NCBI GenBank assembly: GCA_016195405.1
Contig: JACPZP010000015.1
Span: 32,894 to 96,893 of the forward strand
Length of the DNA stretch: 64,000 bases
Direction: 5' to 3'
Source: Planctomycetota bacterium
Lineage (GTDB): Bacteria; Planctomycetota; Planctomycetia; Gemmatales; Gemmataceae
Numbering within the stretch: the stretch's first letter is position 1; the number at the start of each line of letters is the position of its first letter. The translations under genes and the position numbers were made by a program. This document shows, one piece after another, positions 43,573-53,045 of this stretch. Under the pieces are notes generated by a model, which made no database searches, was not told where the DNA came from, and was given only the letters and a program-made list of their open reading frames with translations.

Positions 43573-45366
43573 CTATTGCGCCAGCGCTTCCGCCTCCGCC
43601 ACCATGTCGCCTAGCAGCGTCAAGCCCATGTCCCAGAACGCCGGATCGGTGACATCCACGCCCAGCTTCCCGAGAAGAATGTGCGGCGCTTCCGAACCGC
43701 CGGCGGCCAGCAAGTCCAAATACTTCGGCACGAACGCCGGTCCGTCCTGCTTGTACTTCTGCACCAGCGCCAGCACCAACAGTTCGCCGAACGCATAGGC
43801 GTAACAATAGAACGGCGAGCGGATGAAATGGCCGATGTAAAGCCACCACCAATCGTAACCCGGCGTCAATTCGACCACGTCCGCGAACATCGCTTCGTTG
43901 GTGCCGCGCCAGAGCTTGTTGATCGCCTCGCTCGACAGCTCGCCTTGTTCCTTGCGCGCCCGGTGCAAATCCAACTCGAAGCGAGTCATCGCCACCTGGC
44001 GGAAGACGGTGGCGAACGCGTCCTCGATCTTGCTGCACAGCATCGCCAGGCGCTGTTTGGGCTCTGTGTAAATCTGGAGCAGCCGCTGAAACGTCAGCAT
44101 CTCGCCGAAGACGCTGGCCATTTCCGCAGTTGTCAGCGGCGTGTCACACTGCAAGTATCCTTGCCCGCGCGAAAGATACTGGTGAACTCCATGACCCAAT
44201 TCGTGGGCCAAGGTCATGACGTCGCGGATTCGGTCCGTGAAGTTCAGCAGAATGTAGGGATGCACGCTCGGCACGACGCTCGAGGAAAACGCACCGCCGC
44301 GTTTGCCGGGACGCAGCTCCGCGTCGATCCAGTTCTGGTCGAAAAACTCACGGACAATGGCGCCGGCCTTGGGGCTGAACGCCTCATAGCTTTCCTGTAC
44401 GATCCGGCGGGCGAGCGGCCAATCGCAGCTTGGAAGGTCCGCGGGGATCGGCGCGTAGCGGTCGTAATCGTAAAGCCGATCAAGGTCGAGCAGCTTTCCC
44501 TTGAGTCGATAGTATCGCTGTACCAGTCCGTAATGACGCTGGGCGGCGTTCATGAGCGCTTCCACGACTGCATCGTTGATCTCGTTGGATAGATTCCGTG
44601 ACGCCATCGGCGTAGGGAATCGCCGCAGCTGCGTGTCCGATTGATGATCGAGAACGATGTTGTTGAAAATGAACGCCAGTAGCCGGGAGTTCGCTTCCAA
44701 GCCCTGCGAAATGCCCTCGGCGGCGGCCTTGCGCGCGCCGCGGTCGGGATCGTAAAGCTTCGCCAGGATTTCTTGCAAGCTCAGAGGCGTCTTCTCCGGG
44801 CCGAACGCGAACTTCATGCTTGCGGTGGTTTCTTCGAAGAGCCGGCCGAATGCCGCCTTGCCCGTGATCGCTTTCTCATCGAGAATTTTCTCTTCCGGCT
44901 CGCTGAGATAATGCGGCTTCCAGACTCGTTTCTGTTCCAAGTAATGACGGTATTTCGCGAGCTTCGGGTGGTTGAACAGGGCCCGCGCCGGCTCGTCGGC
45001 AAGCTGAATCCATTCGAGGTCGAAGAAGATGAGGTGCTTGTTGATAGCCGTGCGTTCTTCGCGGGTGCGCGAGAGCAGCGCGCCATGCCGTGGATCGTCG
45101 GTGCATGCGGAGTGAACGAGTGCCGCGTAAATCGCCGGCTTGTCCATCAACTCGAAAAGATCTTCCAGCTCCTTGACCGCATTGGACAGCAATTCGGCGT
45201 CGTTCTGAGTCAGCGTCGCGATCTTGCCGCGATACCCCTTCTCGAACGCCTGAGCCCGCGCCAGCGCGGCTTCTAAGTCGGCGGAGATGCGCGAATCATC
45301 GACCCCGCTATAAAGGTCACGCAAATCCCAGGCGACACCGGCGGCGCTGCTTTTTGTCGTGGACAT
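43573..45366 (-). CDS. pepF: Oligoendopeptidase F family M3 metallopeptidase
   Basis: 597 residues. M3 zinc site LAHELGHGVHQYLSRG (~385-400, HExxH) with the downstream Glu in TAEMASVFGEMLTF. The N-terminal helical part (WDLRDLYSGVDDSRISADLE, FFDLEWIQLADEPA) is that of M3B oligoendopeptidases, and YPYAFGELLVLAL-like YCYAYAFGELLVLALVQKYK at the C-terminus fits too. Cytoplasmic degradation of short peptides is expected. No signal peptide. Confidence 0.93.
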   Translation of the reverse strand: MSTTKSSAAGVAWDLRDLYSGVDDSRISADLEAALARAQAFEKGYRGKIATLTQNDAELLSNAVKELEDLFELMDKPAIYAALVHSACTDDPRHGALLSRTREERTAINKHLIFFDLEWIQLADEPARALFNHPKLAKYRHYLEQKRVWKPHYLSEPEEKILDEKAITGKAAFGRLFEETTASMKFAFGPEKTPLSLQEILAKLYDPDRGARKAAAEGISQGLEANSRLLAFIFNNIVLDHQSDTQLRRFPTPMASRNLSNEINDAVVEALMNAAQRHYGLVQRYYRLKGKLLDLDRLYDYDRYAPIPADLPSCDWPLARRIVQESYEAFSPKAGAIVREFFDQNWIDAELRPGKRGGAFSSSVVPSVHPYILLNFTDRIRDVMTLAHELGHGVHQYLSRGQGYLQCDTPLTTAEMASVFGEMLTFQRLLQIYTEPKQRLAMLCSKIEDAFATVFRQVAMTRFELDLHRARKEQGELSSEAINKLWRGTNEAMFADVVELTPGYDWWWLYIGHFIRSPFYCYAYAFGELLVLALVQKYKQDGPAFVPKYLDLLAAGGSEAPHILLGKLGVDVTDPAFWDMGLTLLGDMVAEAEALAQ

Positions 45367-45420
45367 GTGGAGTTTATAAAACCGCTGCTGTTCCGCGTCA
45401 ACTAAGCCGCATACAGTAAG

Positions 45421-45447
45421 CCCAGGATGAGCGCACCGAATCCTGGG
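45421..45447. repeat. Small palindrome CCCAGGATGAGCGCA..ATCCTGGG
   Basis: Eight-bp arms around GAGCGCACCGA, just upstream of the pgl ribosome site. The same GATGAGCGCA(C/G)CGAATC loop occurs at 47981-47997. Confidence 0.55.
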
Positions 45448-45458
45448 GGTAGAGATAG

Positions 45459-46211
45459 ATGACCAACGTGGAAGTGCTCCGATTTCCTAACGCAAACGCG
45501 CTGGCCGCAGACGCGGCGGAGCGCATCATCCGCGCCGCCGAGGCCGCCGTCGCCGCCCGAGGTCGATTCCTGTTCGTGCTCGCCGGCGGCTCAACGCCCG
45601 AAAAAACTTATGCGCTTCTGGCCCAGTCCGAGAACGCGCGCCGGCTGAACTGGGCCGCGACCACGATCCTCTTTGGCGATGAAAGAATGGTCCCGCCCGA
45701 CGATACGCGCAGCAATTTTCACATGGCGCGAAGCGCGCTGTTGTCGAAGGTACCTGTCCCCGAAAAGCAGATCCTGCGCATTCCGACGGATCGAGCGCCA
45801 TCCGCTTGTGCCCAGACTTATGCGGCAATTCTTAATTTCGGACAGCCGCCTTCTGCATCGCCGCCGGTCTTCGATCTAATCCTGCTCGGCCTCGGCGACG
45901 ACGGTCACACCGCCTCGCTTTTCCCCGGCGCGGCCGCGCTCAAGGAACAAAAGGCATGGGTCACCTGGAGCCCGCCCGGCGTGTTGCCGCCGCCGGTTGA
46001 TCGCGTGACCATGACCTTTCCCGTTCTGAACGCTGCCCGTGAGGTGATGTTTTTGGTCGCTGGCGCCAACAAGGCCGCTCCGGTGAAGGAAGTCCTCGAA
46101 GGAATGCCCACAGTCGAAAAGTATCCAGCTGCCGGCGTGCAACCCACTTCGGGGAAATTGACTTGGCTTCTCGATGAGGCAGCTGCAGCTCTCTTGACCC
46201 GGCATCCTTGA
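45459..46211 (+). CDS. pgl: 6-phosphogluconolactonase
   Basis: 250 residues of the glucosamine/galactosamine-6-phosphate isomerase-like lactonase family: FLFVLAGGSTPEKTYALLA (~36-54), ATTILFGDERMVPPDDTRSNFHMA and LILLGLGDDGHTASLFPG with the catalytic His. It hydrolyses 6-phosphogluconolactone in the oxidative pentose phosphate pathway. It is near rpiA and rpe of the same pathway, though nuoM lies between. Confidence 0.94.
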   Translation: MTNVEVLRFPNANALAADAAERIIRAAEAAVAARGRFLFVLAGGSTPEKTYALLAQSENARRLNWAATTILFGDERMVPPDDTRSNFHMARSALLSKVPVPEKQILRIPTDRAPSACAQTYAAILNFGQPPSASPPVFDLILLGLGDDGHTASLFPGAAALKEQKAWVTWSPPGVLPPPVDRVTMTFPVLNAAREVMFLVAGANKAAPVKEVLEGMPTVEKYPAAGVQPTSGKLTWLLDEAAAALLTRHP

Positions 46212-46302
46212 TTTCTGTCCGGCTTACCCTATCCGTACCATCAGCAGAATGACCTCACCGATTGAATCGCAAGTCGAGATGCGGAGTTGATGGAGAACCC
46301 GC

Positions 46303-47985
46303 GTGGAGTTTGAGCATTATCTGCTGCACGTGCTGCTGGCCCTTCCCTTGGTGGGAGCGATCGTGGTCGCTCTCCAAGGACCGAAACGCCAGACAGCGGT
46401 TCGCCGCATTAGCTTGGGCGTATCCCTGGTAATTGCTTTTTGCTCATTTATTCTCGCGGGCCGATTCATGGCCTTGGAACGACCCTGGACGGCGCCCCAA
46501 AAACCCACGGAGCGCATTTCAACGACGTTCCAACCCGAGTTCGTGCCGGGCCTCAAGTCGACGGCCCTTCATGACGCCGGGACCGATTGGGACTTGATTC
46601 CACTGGGCGCCGGAACGGTACAGTTCTACCTCGGCGTCGATGGCATCAATCTTTTCTTGATCGTGCTGACCGCCGTCCTTTTTCCGCCTTGCGTGCTCAT
46701 TTCGTGGAATCAAGTCCACGAGCGTGTCAACGAATTCTATGCCTGGCTCCTGGCGCTCCAGACGTGCGTCCTCGGCGTGTTCATGGCGTTCGACATCGTC
46801 CTTTTTTATGTTTTTTTCGAGCTGTCGCTGGTGCCCTTGTTTTTCCTGATTGGCATTTGGGGCGGGCCGGAGCGCCGCTACGCCGCCCGTAAGTTCTTCG
46901 TCTACACCCTGACAGGCAGCTTGCTGACATTGCTCGGCATCATGGGCGTCGTTCTGGCAGTCTATTCGCGCACGCACGTATTGACGTTTTCGATTCCCGA
47001 GCTGGTCGTACTCGTGAATCAACAACTCGCCATTCAAGACTCGGAATCACGCGCTTATTGGCTCAGCATTCAAATGGTCGTGTTCTCGCTCCTGGTAGCG
47101 GGTTTCGCCGTCAAGGTGCCCCTCGTGCCGTTTCATACTTGGCTGCCGCTAGCCCACGTCGAGGCGCCTACCGCCGGCAGCGTCGATCTTGCCGGGCTCT
47201 TATTGAAAATCGGCGTCTACGGTTTTCTGCGGCTGTGTATTCCTCTTACTCCCGATGTCAGCCTGGCATGGGGGTTGCCTCTTGTTACGGTGTTGGCGGT
47301 CATCGGCATCATCTACGGCGCTTTTTGCGCCTACGCCCAGGACGACGTGAAAAAGCTGATCGCTTATTCCAGCATCAGCCACCTGGGTCTTTGCATGGCC
47401 GCGGTATACAGTTTGACGGCGACCGGTCTAGCGGGCGGGCTCTTTCAAATGGTCAACCACGGCCTCTCAACGGGATTGTTGTTCCTCTTAATCGGTATGC
47501 TCTATGAGCGCTATCACACGCGCATGTTGCAGGACTACAGCGGCATGGCCACGCGGCTGCCGCTCTTTGGCTTCTGTTTGATGTTCGCTGTTTTATCGAG
47601 CGTCGGCCTGCCGGGGCTCAATGGCTTCGTCGGCGAGGCGTTGTGTTTTTTCGGGATCATGGAAGAGGAAACGACGTACGGCGGCGGCCCGTTCTTCGCG
47701 GTTGTGGCACTTTCCGGCATGGTGCTCGGAGCGTGGTACTTGATCACCATGGTGCGGCGCCTGCTTTTCGGTCCCTTGAAGGAGCCGCACCACGACGGAC
47801 CGGCGATCCCGGACATGGAGCCGCGCGAGTGGGCGACGTTCCTCCCGTTGGCGGCCTTATGTCTCTTGCTGGGCCTGTACCCGCATCCGTTCCTGGCCAC
47901 GTCGCAACCGGACGTCGATCGCCTTGCTCACCTCGCCGACGCGGCCCGGCAGCGGCAACAACAAGATGTCCAAGCCCGCAGATGA
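46303..47985 (+). CDS. nuoM: NADH-quinone oxidoreductase subunit M
   Basis: 560 residues from a GTG with GGAG seven bases upstream. A polytopic Mrp-type antiporter subunit of complex I: FYVFFELSLVPLFFLIGIWGGPERRYAARKFFVYTLTGSLLTLLGI with the conserved Glu and Lys, VKVPLVPFHTWLPLAHVEAPTAGSVDLAGLLLKIGVYG, and AQDDVKKLIAYSSISHLG. No other nuo gene adjoins it. It may belong to a dispersed complex I or a separate antiporter-like unit. The last codons and TGA stop lie in a palindromic repeat. Confidence 0.93.
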   Translation: MEFEHYLLHVLLALPLVGAIVVALQGPKRQTAVRRISLGVSLVIAFCSFILAGRFMALERPWTAPQKPTERISTTFQPEFVPGLKSTALHDAGTDWDLIPLGAGTVQFYLGVDGINLFLIVLTAVLFPPCVLISWNQVHERVNEFYAWLLALQTCVLGVFMAFDIVLFYVFFELSLVPLFFLIGIWGGPERRYAARKFFVYTLTGSLLTLLGIMGVVLAVYSRTHVLTFSIPELVVLVNQQLAIQDSESRAYWLSIQMVVFSLLVAGFAVKVPLVPFHTWLPLAHVEAPTAGSVDLAGLLLKIGVYGFLRLCIPLTPDVSLAWGLPLVTVLAVIGIIYGAFCAYAQDDVKKLIAYSSISHLGLCMAAVYSLTATGLAGGLFQMVNHGLSTGLLFLLIGMLYERYHTRMLQDYSGMATRLPLFGFCLMFAVLSSVGLPGLNGFVGEALCFFGIMEEETTYGGGPFFAVVALSGMVLGAWYLITMVRRLLFGPLKEPHHDGPAIPDMEPREWATFLPLAALCLLLGLYPHPFLATSQPDVDRLAHLADAARQRQQQDVQARR

Positions 47986-48050
47986 GCGCAGCGAATCTGC
48001 GGGGTGCCATCAAAAACCCCGCAGATTCGAAGACTCAACTGCGGGCTTGG
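47970..48050. repeat. Compound palindrome covering the nuoM stop and rpiA leader
   Basis: Outer arms CCAAGCCCGCAG (47970-47981) and CTGCGGGCTTGG (48039-48050) enclose a second 14-bp hairpin (47992-48005 with 48016-48029). The nuoM TGA at 47983-47985 is inside. rpiA's GAGGG ribosome site follows directly. Confidence 0.7.
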
Positions 48051-48063
48051 GCGAGGGATGAAA

Positions 48064-48741
48064 ATGACCAACGCCGACAAAGCGCTGGAGTTTATCGCGG
48101 ACGGGATGACGGTCGGCCTGGGATCGGGAAGCGCGTCGGAGCACTTCATCGCGGCTCTTGGGGAGCGCGTACGCGCGGGCCTAAGAATCCGCGGTGTGCC
48201 GACTTCCAACCATTCCGCGGACCTGGCGGAAAAGGCCGGCATTCCGCTCGTTTCGCTCGAAGAAGGCCTGCCTCTGGACCTGACCGTTGACGGCGCCGAT
48301 GAGGTCGATCCCAATTTCAATTTGATCAAGGGTTATGGCCGGGCCTTGGTGCGTGAGAAAGTCGTCGCGGCTTCTTCAAAAATGCTTGTCATCCTGGTCG
48401 GCCCCGAGCATATCGAAGAGAAACTGGTGAAGGTCTTGGGTGGTCGCGGCAGGCTCCCCGTCGAGGTGATTCCTTTCGCCCTGCCCTTATGCAAGCGGCG
48501 CATTCAGGAACTCGGCCTGGCGAGTCAATTGTTCATGCAAGGCGATAAACCGTTCGTGACTGACAACGGCAATTACATCCTCGACTGCGTGGTGCGCGAA
48601 ATCAAAGATCCGGCCGGTCTGGAGAATGATCTCAAATCGATTCCAGGCGTCGTCGGTACAGGCTTGTTTGTGGGAATGGCGGACGCTATTGTGATTCAGC
48701 GCGGCGACAAGTTGGATGTGCGCAGGAGGACGGGAACATGA
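48064..48741 (+). CDS. rpiA: Ribose-5-phosphate isomerase A
   Basis: 225 residues. The ATG at 48064 is chosen because GAGGG lies six bases upstream. Family motifs: MTVGLGSGSASEHFI near 12, LPLDLTVDGADEVDPNFNLIKGYGRALVREK near 72-103 (with the DGADE and the catalytic Glu/Lys region) and a C-terminal VTDNGNYILD. Interconverts ribose-5-P and ribulose-5-P. Overlaps rpe by 4 nt, so the two are translationally coupled. Confidence 0.95.
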   Translation: MTNADKALEFIADGMTVGLGSGSASEHFIAALGERVRAGLRIRGVPTSNHSADLAEKAGIPLVSLEEGLPLDLTVDGADEVDPNFNLIKGYGRALVREKVVAASSKMLVILVGPEHIEEKLVKVLGGRGRLPVEVIPFALPLCKRRIQELGLASQLFMQGDKPFVTDNGNYILDCVVREIKDPAGLENDLKSIPGVVGTGLFVGMADAIVIQRGDKLDVRRRTGT

Positions 48742-49397
48742 TCAAGGTCGCGCCATCGGTGCTGGCGGCCGATTTTCTCAAACTGGGCGAGCAGATCCGC
48801 GAGGCCCAAGCTGCCGGCGCCGACCGCTTGCACATGGACGTCATGGACGGCCGTTTCGTGCCGAACATCAGCTTCGGGATGCCGCTCGTCCAGGCCGTGC
48901 GGCGTGGGTCGACTCTGCCCGTCGAGACGCACTTGATGATCGTCGAGCCGGAACGCTATGTCGAAGCGTTCGCACAAGCGGGCGCCGACACGATCATCGT
49001 CCATCAGGAAGTCTCGCCGCACTTGGATCGCACGATTCAAGTCATCAAGCACCACGGCAAACGCGCAGGGGTCGCGATCAATCCGTCCACGCCCATTGAA
49101 GTGCTGGGCGAAGTGCTCGAGCAACTCGATTTGGCGCTCCTGATGACAGTCAACCCGGGGTTCGGCGGCCAGCATTTTCTGGAATACACGCTGCGCAAGA
49201 TCCGGCAGATGCGGGCGCTGCTCGACCGCCGCAATCCGGCATGCGAGTTGGAGGTGGACGGCGGCATCGAGCCGCACACGGCGCCGCGCGTGGCTGAAGC
49301 CGGAGCGCGGGTGCTGGTCGCCGGCTCCGCTCTTTTCGGCGCTGCCGACGGCTTCACCGCGGCCTACGGGCGTCTACAAGCGAGTTTGGGATCCTAA
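48738..49397 (+). CDS. rpe: Ribulose-phosphate 3-epimerase
   Basis: 219-residue TIM barrel. APSVLAADFLKLGEQIREA, LHMDVMDGRFVPNISFG (metal-binding His/Asp), ETHLMI, LMTVNPGFGGQHFLEYTLRKI and ELEVDGGIEPHTAP are all in place. Links ribulose-5-P and xylulose-5-P in the pentose phosphate pathway. Coupled to rpiA upstream by ATGA and followed by an ACT-domain gene 23 bp away. Confidence 0.96.
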   Translation: MIKVAPSVLAADFLKLGEQIREAQAAGADRLHMDVMDGRFVPNISFGMPLVQAVRRGSTLPVETHLMIVEPERYVEAFAQAGADTIIVHQEVSPHLDRTIQVIKHHGKRAGVAINPSTPIEVLGEVLEQLDLALLMTVNPGFGGQHFLEYTLRKIRQMRALLDRRNPACELEVDGGIEPHTAPRVAEAGARVLVAGSALFGAADGFTAAYGRLQASLGS

Positions 49398-49420
49398 AAT
49401 TGAAAGAGAGAGGTCTAACA

Positions 49421-49870
49421 GTGCAAACCCGCAAGCAACTCACGGTATTTCTGGAGAATAAACCGAGCCGGCTCGCTCAGGTGCTGTCGGAGTTGGCTCG
49501 CAACAAGATCAATATCGTCGCCCTCTCGGTCATGGATCGCCACGAAGCCGGGGTGCTCCGGCTGGTAACCGAGGACGAGGCGCAAACCACGAAAGTGGTC
49601 CAGGGGCTTAATGCCCCATTCACCGAATCCGACGTGCTGGCTATCGAACTTCGCAATCAACCCGGCGCCCTGGCTCATCTGTGCGAGACCCTGGCGACGG
49701 AACATGTCAGCATCGACTATGCCTATTGCAGCTCGGGCGGCCGCAACGGCAAAGTCTTCGGCATTTTCAAAGTCTCCAATCTGGAGAAAGCGCAACGCCT
49801 GCTCGCCGCCAACAATCACAAGAGGCCGGAAAAACGGACACTCCGCGACCAGAGGACTTACCGACGTTGA
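49421..49870 (+). CDS. Double ACT-domain protein
   Basis: 149 residues from the GTG at 49421 (GAGAGAGG eight bases upstream; a TTG at 49400 is less likely). Two ACT domains: LTVFLENKPSRLAQVLSELARNKINIVALSVMD and AIELRNQPGALAHLCETLATEHVSIDYAYCSSG. ACT pairs bind amino acids and regulate metabolism; with no enzyme domain it may be a sensor or a partner of an enzyme elsewhere. Last gene of the rpiA-rpe operon. Confidence 0.88.
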   Translation: MQTRKQLTVFLENKPSRLAQVLSELARNKINIVALSVMDRHEAGVLRLVTEDEAQTTKVVQGLNAPFTESDVLAIELRNQPGALAHLCETLATEHVSIDYAYCSSGGRNGKVFGIFKVSNLEKAQRLLAANNHKRPEKRTLRDQRTYRR

Positions 49871-49874
49871 CGAT

Positions 49875-50387
49875 TCATGTGTCGAGGTCGATGTCCCACG
49901 GATCGATGGGTTGGCGTATGAATTCTTCGAGAATTACGCGTACGGAGGGAACTTCGCGCGGAATTTCCGGCTGCGGAATCGACTTGCGAACCTCTTCCAA
50001 ATCGGGGATCGGAGTCGGCGGCTGATAGTCGGCTAACGACTTTTCGATGTCGATGGGCCGGCAGCCGGCCGTCGTTTGTCGCTTGCCTTCGAAACGCTCG
50101 CGGAAACTTTTGAGGATTCCGTCCGTGGTGTCGACGTTCAAGCTGGCGGCGTCCGCTTTCACGCGACGGTCGCTGTCGGAAAGCATCTCGCGGGCCCAAT
50201 TGATGTCTTCGAGCGGCGACTTGGTCAGTCCCTTCCGGGCCCAAATGAGCCGCTTCGCCCACGCCGCTTCGATCGTCTCGCGATCGGCATCCTTGTCGAC
50301 TCCCAAAATCAAATACGGCCCCACCTGCGCGCGCGGCAACGGCGCCAATTCCAGCGTCACAGGCAGCGGCGGCGGCATCCGGCTCAT
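49875..50387 (-). CDS. J-domain-like helical protein without HPD
   Basis: 170 residues; ATG at 50387 with GAGG upstream. YLILGVDKDADRETIEAAWAKRLIWARKGLTKSPLEDINWAREMLSD resembles J-domain helices I-III, but the HPD tripeptide needed to stimulate DnaK is missing. The second half is Pro/Glu-rich and probably disordered. It directly follows the TPR gene 50412-52106 on the same strand (25 bp between stop and start), which suggests a joint function. Confidence 0.72.
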   Translation of the reverse strand: MSRMPPPLPVTLELAPLPRAQVGPYLILGVDKDADRETIEAAWAKRLIWARKGLTKSPLEDINWAREMLSDSDRRVKADAASLNVDTTDGILKSFRERFEGKRQTTAGCRPIDIEKSLADYQPPTPIPDLEEVRKSIPQPEIPREVPSVRVILEEFIRQPIDPWDIDLDT

Positions 50388-50411
50388 TTCCGTTTCCTCA
50401 CTACTCACCAC

Positions 50412-52106
50412 TCACTCTCCTAACGAATGGCATTGATCGATCTTGCGGTCGCAATGGTGGATTAGACTGTTCAAATCGCGGCGAAGGTCGTCGGCGCTTA
50501 CCAGCGAGAGGCATTTCTGGGCGACGCGGCGGAGCTGAAAGAACTTCTCTTCCAGATCGCGCATCACGTTGCGGACCACCGGCCAATTGATCTGATAGCT
50601 GGGCAAGCGGCGCATCTGGTCGATGACCTTGTTAATCTGCGTCGTATACTGCTCGCCCTGCCGCTCCAACGTCGGGATGACGTTGTTGATCATCGACGTG
50701 GTTCGCTCCTCGACGCGCATGTCGCCTGGAAATCGCTGCAGCACCCGCCGCATGTCCCCAAGCATGCGCTCCACATCTTCCGGATTGCGCAGATCGCGGA
50801 CGTCCAGCTCGAACAACTCCACTTGCGGGTCGTTGGGGCGGATTTCGCGGAGCCTCTTCAATGCCCGCCGCGCCTCATCGGTTTTCTTGAGTTGTGTGTA
50901 CATGTGGAAAAGCCGTTCGAGCGTATCGCTGTCGCTGGGCCGAATGCGATGGGCCCGCTGCAGAAAACCGAGGGCGCTCGTCCATTTCTCTTTGCGCGTG
51001 AATACGTCGGCCAGCCGGCTCAACCCCTCGAAGGCCAGCCGCGGCAGAAACTCAGGCGGCCGTGAAATCGGGAAGTAATGCTCCAGATAGTCGAAGTAAC
51101 GGTTCCAATGCTGCTCGGCCCGGTCGAAACGCCCCTGCCACTCGGCCGTGAGCGCCAGGTTCTGTTCGATCATCGCCCCCATGTAGACGCCGCGTTCGTT
51201 CACGTGACGCGGATTCCCGAGCCCTGCCGCCGCCTGGACGTCCTTCACGAAAACGTCCTGGGCGGACCGGAAGTACCAAGCCGCCCGCTCGAAATCCTGC
51301 ATGAGCGAAGAACAAACACCGAGCATGTTGTTTAAGCAAATGAGCGACGTCGCTTCCAGCTTGTTGCCGGCGCCTTCGATCTTGCGCGCTACGCCGGCCA
51401 GGAGCGAGTACGCCTCCTCCCATTGGAAGCGATCCATCAAATGCTTCCCTTCGACGAGGGCGGCCCCGAAGTATGCGGCGTGCGCGACGACGCTGTGCGG
51501 CCGCTGCGCCACCAGCCGGGCAAGCAGCGGATAGGCGACGTCGAACTGACCCAGGCCTCCGAGCAAGTCGACGAGGCGCGCTTCCTCGGCGGCCGTCAAT
51601 GTGCCTACCAGGTAATGCTGATCCTGACCGTTGCCGTCCGGAGAACTCTCGCCGGCTATGCCATCCAACAAAGTTCGTAAGATCTCGAGGAATCGCTTTT
51701 CTTCCGGCGCCGGGCAGAGGCCGACGATCTTTGGGATCAACTCCGCGCAGGCCTCCCGCTCGCCGAGACTAAGGCGCGTCAATAGCAAGTTGTACGCCGC
51801 GGGATACGACCGCGGCTCCTGCTCCAATGAACGGCTGAAATCCTCGACAGCGGCGGCGAAGTCTCGCTCAGCGAACGCCAGTATGCCGCGCTGCAAATGC
51901 ACGTTGGCGTCCGGCTGAGCGATTTTGCTGAGAACGTGCCGGGCGTCGGCGTTTCGGCCCAGATGCTTGTAGCACATCGCCAAAAGATAGGCCGCATTCG
52001 AATCCTGATATCCTGCCTTGACCGCCTGCTCCAGAACCTGCGCGGCCCGGTTCCAGTCCGTGGCCTCGAGCGGCTGAGCAAGCAGAGTTTCGGTACTGTC
52101 GGACAT
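50412..52106 (-). CDS. TPR-repeat protein
   Basis: 564 residues, cytoplasmic by lack of a signal. Several TPR units: DWNRAAQVLEQAVKAGYQDSNAAYLLAMCYKHLGRNADARHVLSKI, LQRGILAFAERDFAAAVEDFSRSLEQEPRSYPAAYNLLL and WTSALGFLQRAHRIRPSDSDTLERLFHMYTQLKKTDEARRAL. The C-terminal ~130 residues are charged and helical (RVEERTTSMINNVIPTLERQGEQYTTQINKVIDQMRRLP). No enzymatic domain. GAGG precedes the ATG by five bases. Confidence 0.87.
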   Translation of the reverse strand: MSDSTETLLAQPLEATDWNRAAQVLEQAVKAGYQDSNAAYLLAMCYKHLGRNADARHVLSKIAQPDANVHLQRGILAFAERDFAAAVEDFSRSLEQEPRSYPAAYNLLLTRLSLGEREACAELIPKIVGLCPAPEEKRFLEILRTLLDGIAGESSPDGNGQDQHYLVGTLTAAEEARLVDLLGGLGQFDVAYPLLARLVAQRPHSVVAHAAYFGAALVEGKHLMDRFQWEEAYSLLAGVARKIEGAGNKLEATSLICLNNMLGVCSSLMQDFERAAWYFRSAQDVFVKDVQAAAGLGNPRHVNERGVYMGAMIEQNLALTAEWQGRFDRAEQHWNRYFDYLEHYFPISRPPEFLPRLAFEGLSRLADVFTRKEKWTSALGFLQRAHRIRPSDSDTLERLFHMYTQLKKTDEARRALKRLREIRPNDPQVELFELDVRDLRNPEDVERMLGDMRRVLQRFPGDMRVEERTTSMINNVIPTLERQGEQYTTQINKVIDQMRRLPSYQINWPVVRNVMRDLEEKFFQLRRVAQKCLSLVSADDLRRDLNSLIHHCDRKIDQCHSLGE

Positions 52107-52208
52107 GCGGGCCTCGCACGGACTTGGGCGGACCCTTGAAAACTATCGGGAGCAAGAAGACTTGGCAAGCGAGCGTATTACGCTTGCGGTTTCGCGCGTG
52201 GACCCGTC

Positions 52209-53045
52209 TCAATATTCCCCGATATCCTCCGGCGGCACTCCGAGGCGCTTCGCGATTGCTCGCAGCGTTGCGCAGTGCGGCCTTTCAATTTCATTGCGCT
52301 CAATGCGTGCGATGGTCTTGGACGCCAGAGTTGGGAAGTCGCTCCGCTTTAGCTTTCGCTGTTTTCGAAGCCGGAATAGTGAGGCGCCAAATGTCCGTTC
52401 GCTTTCTTTCCGTTGAAAGAGCGTTCGTTCTCGATATTCCCGGTCCGTCTCGTAAAGAATGGTGTCGGTTGAGGATTCGTAATCACCGAGTGCCACGGTG
52501 CGGCCAAAATCGGTGACACGAACGTTCGAGAAATCGGGCTTCGTACCGTCTCCCGAAGGCTCAAAAAAAGAAAACGGCACTACCAGAGGCTGACAATTTC
52601 CGCGAACAAGGGACAGCGTTCGGGTGATAGGGTCCGAAGCTGCCGCGATGATGAAGTCCGAACGATTGATTGAAGGGTCGAAGAGCACCTCTGAAAGCTC
52701 ATCCTTCGGCAACCATCGATAACCGGGGTTGTCCCCGACAATGTGCGAGAAGAGGCCGTGTAACGTCGGAACGCTCTCCGGCCTTGGAGAGGCCACGGTA
52801 AGCACACACTCGTGCCTAGGAAACGCGCGCCTAACTTGCGTTCTCCGCCTGCTTGTAACCGCCTTCACCAATTCGTCGGCGAATTTCTGAGTGTACGTGA
52901 TCCACGTGAGGTCAACGGGCTCTTCCTCATAGACTTTGCCGATCTCGGCTTGAGTCTTGCAAAAGCGAACGGTGTTGGACAGAAATCGCTTGAAGCGATT
53001 TCGGTTTGAGTCGAGGATAACATAGCGCCCTTCAACTGTCTTCAT
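52209..53045 (-). CDS. XRE-type HTH regulator with unknown N-terminal domain
   Basis: 278 residues. Residues ~215-278 are a Cro/C1-type helix-turn-helix (FGASLFRLRKQRKLKRSDFPTLASKTIARIERNEIERPHCATLRAIAKRLGVPPEDI). The N-terminal ~210 residues do not match a family I know; they contain DLTWITYTQKFADELVKA, GYRWLPKDELSEVLF and a mixed alpha/beta pattern. The gene overlaps the preceding small gene by 14 nt, so the two form a unit. The arrangement (small protein plus larger HTH protein, inverted repeat upstream) resembles toxin-antitoxin or small defence/regulatory modules; that is inference. Confidence 0.75.
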   Translation of the reverse strand: MKTVEGRYVILDSNRNRFKRFLSNTVRFCKTQAEIGKVYEEEPVDLTWITYTQKFADELVKAVTSRRRTQVRRAFPRHECVLTVASPRPESVPTLHGLFSHIVGDNPGYRWLPKDELSEVLFDPSINRSDFIIAAASDPITRTLSLVRGNCQPLVVPFSFFEPSGDGTKPDFSNVRVTDFGRTVALGDYESSTDTILYETDREYRERTLFQRKESERTFGASLFRLRKQRKLKRSDFPTLASKTIARIERNEIERPHCATLRAIAKRLGVPPEDIGEY

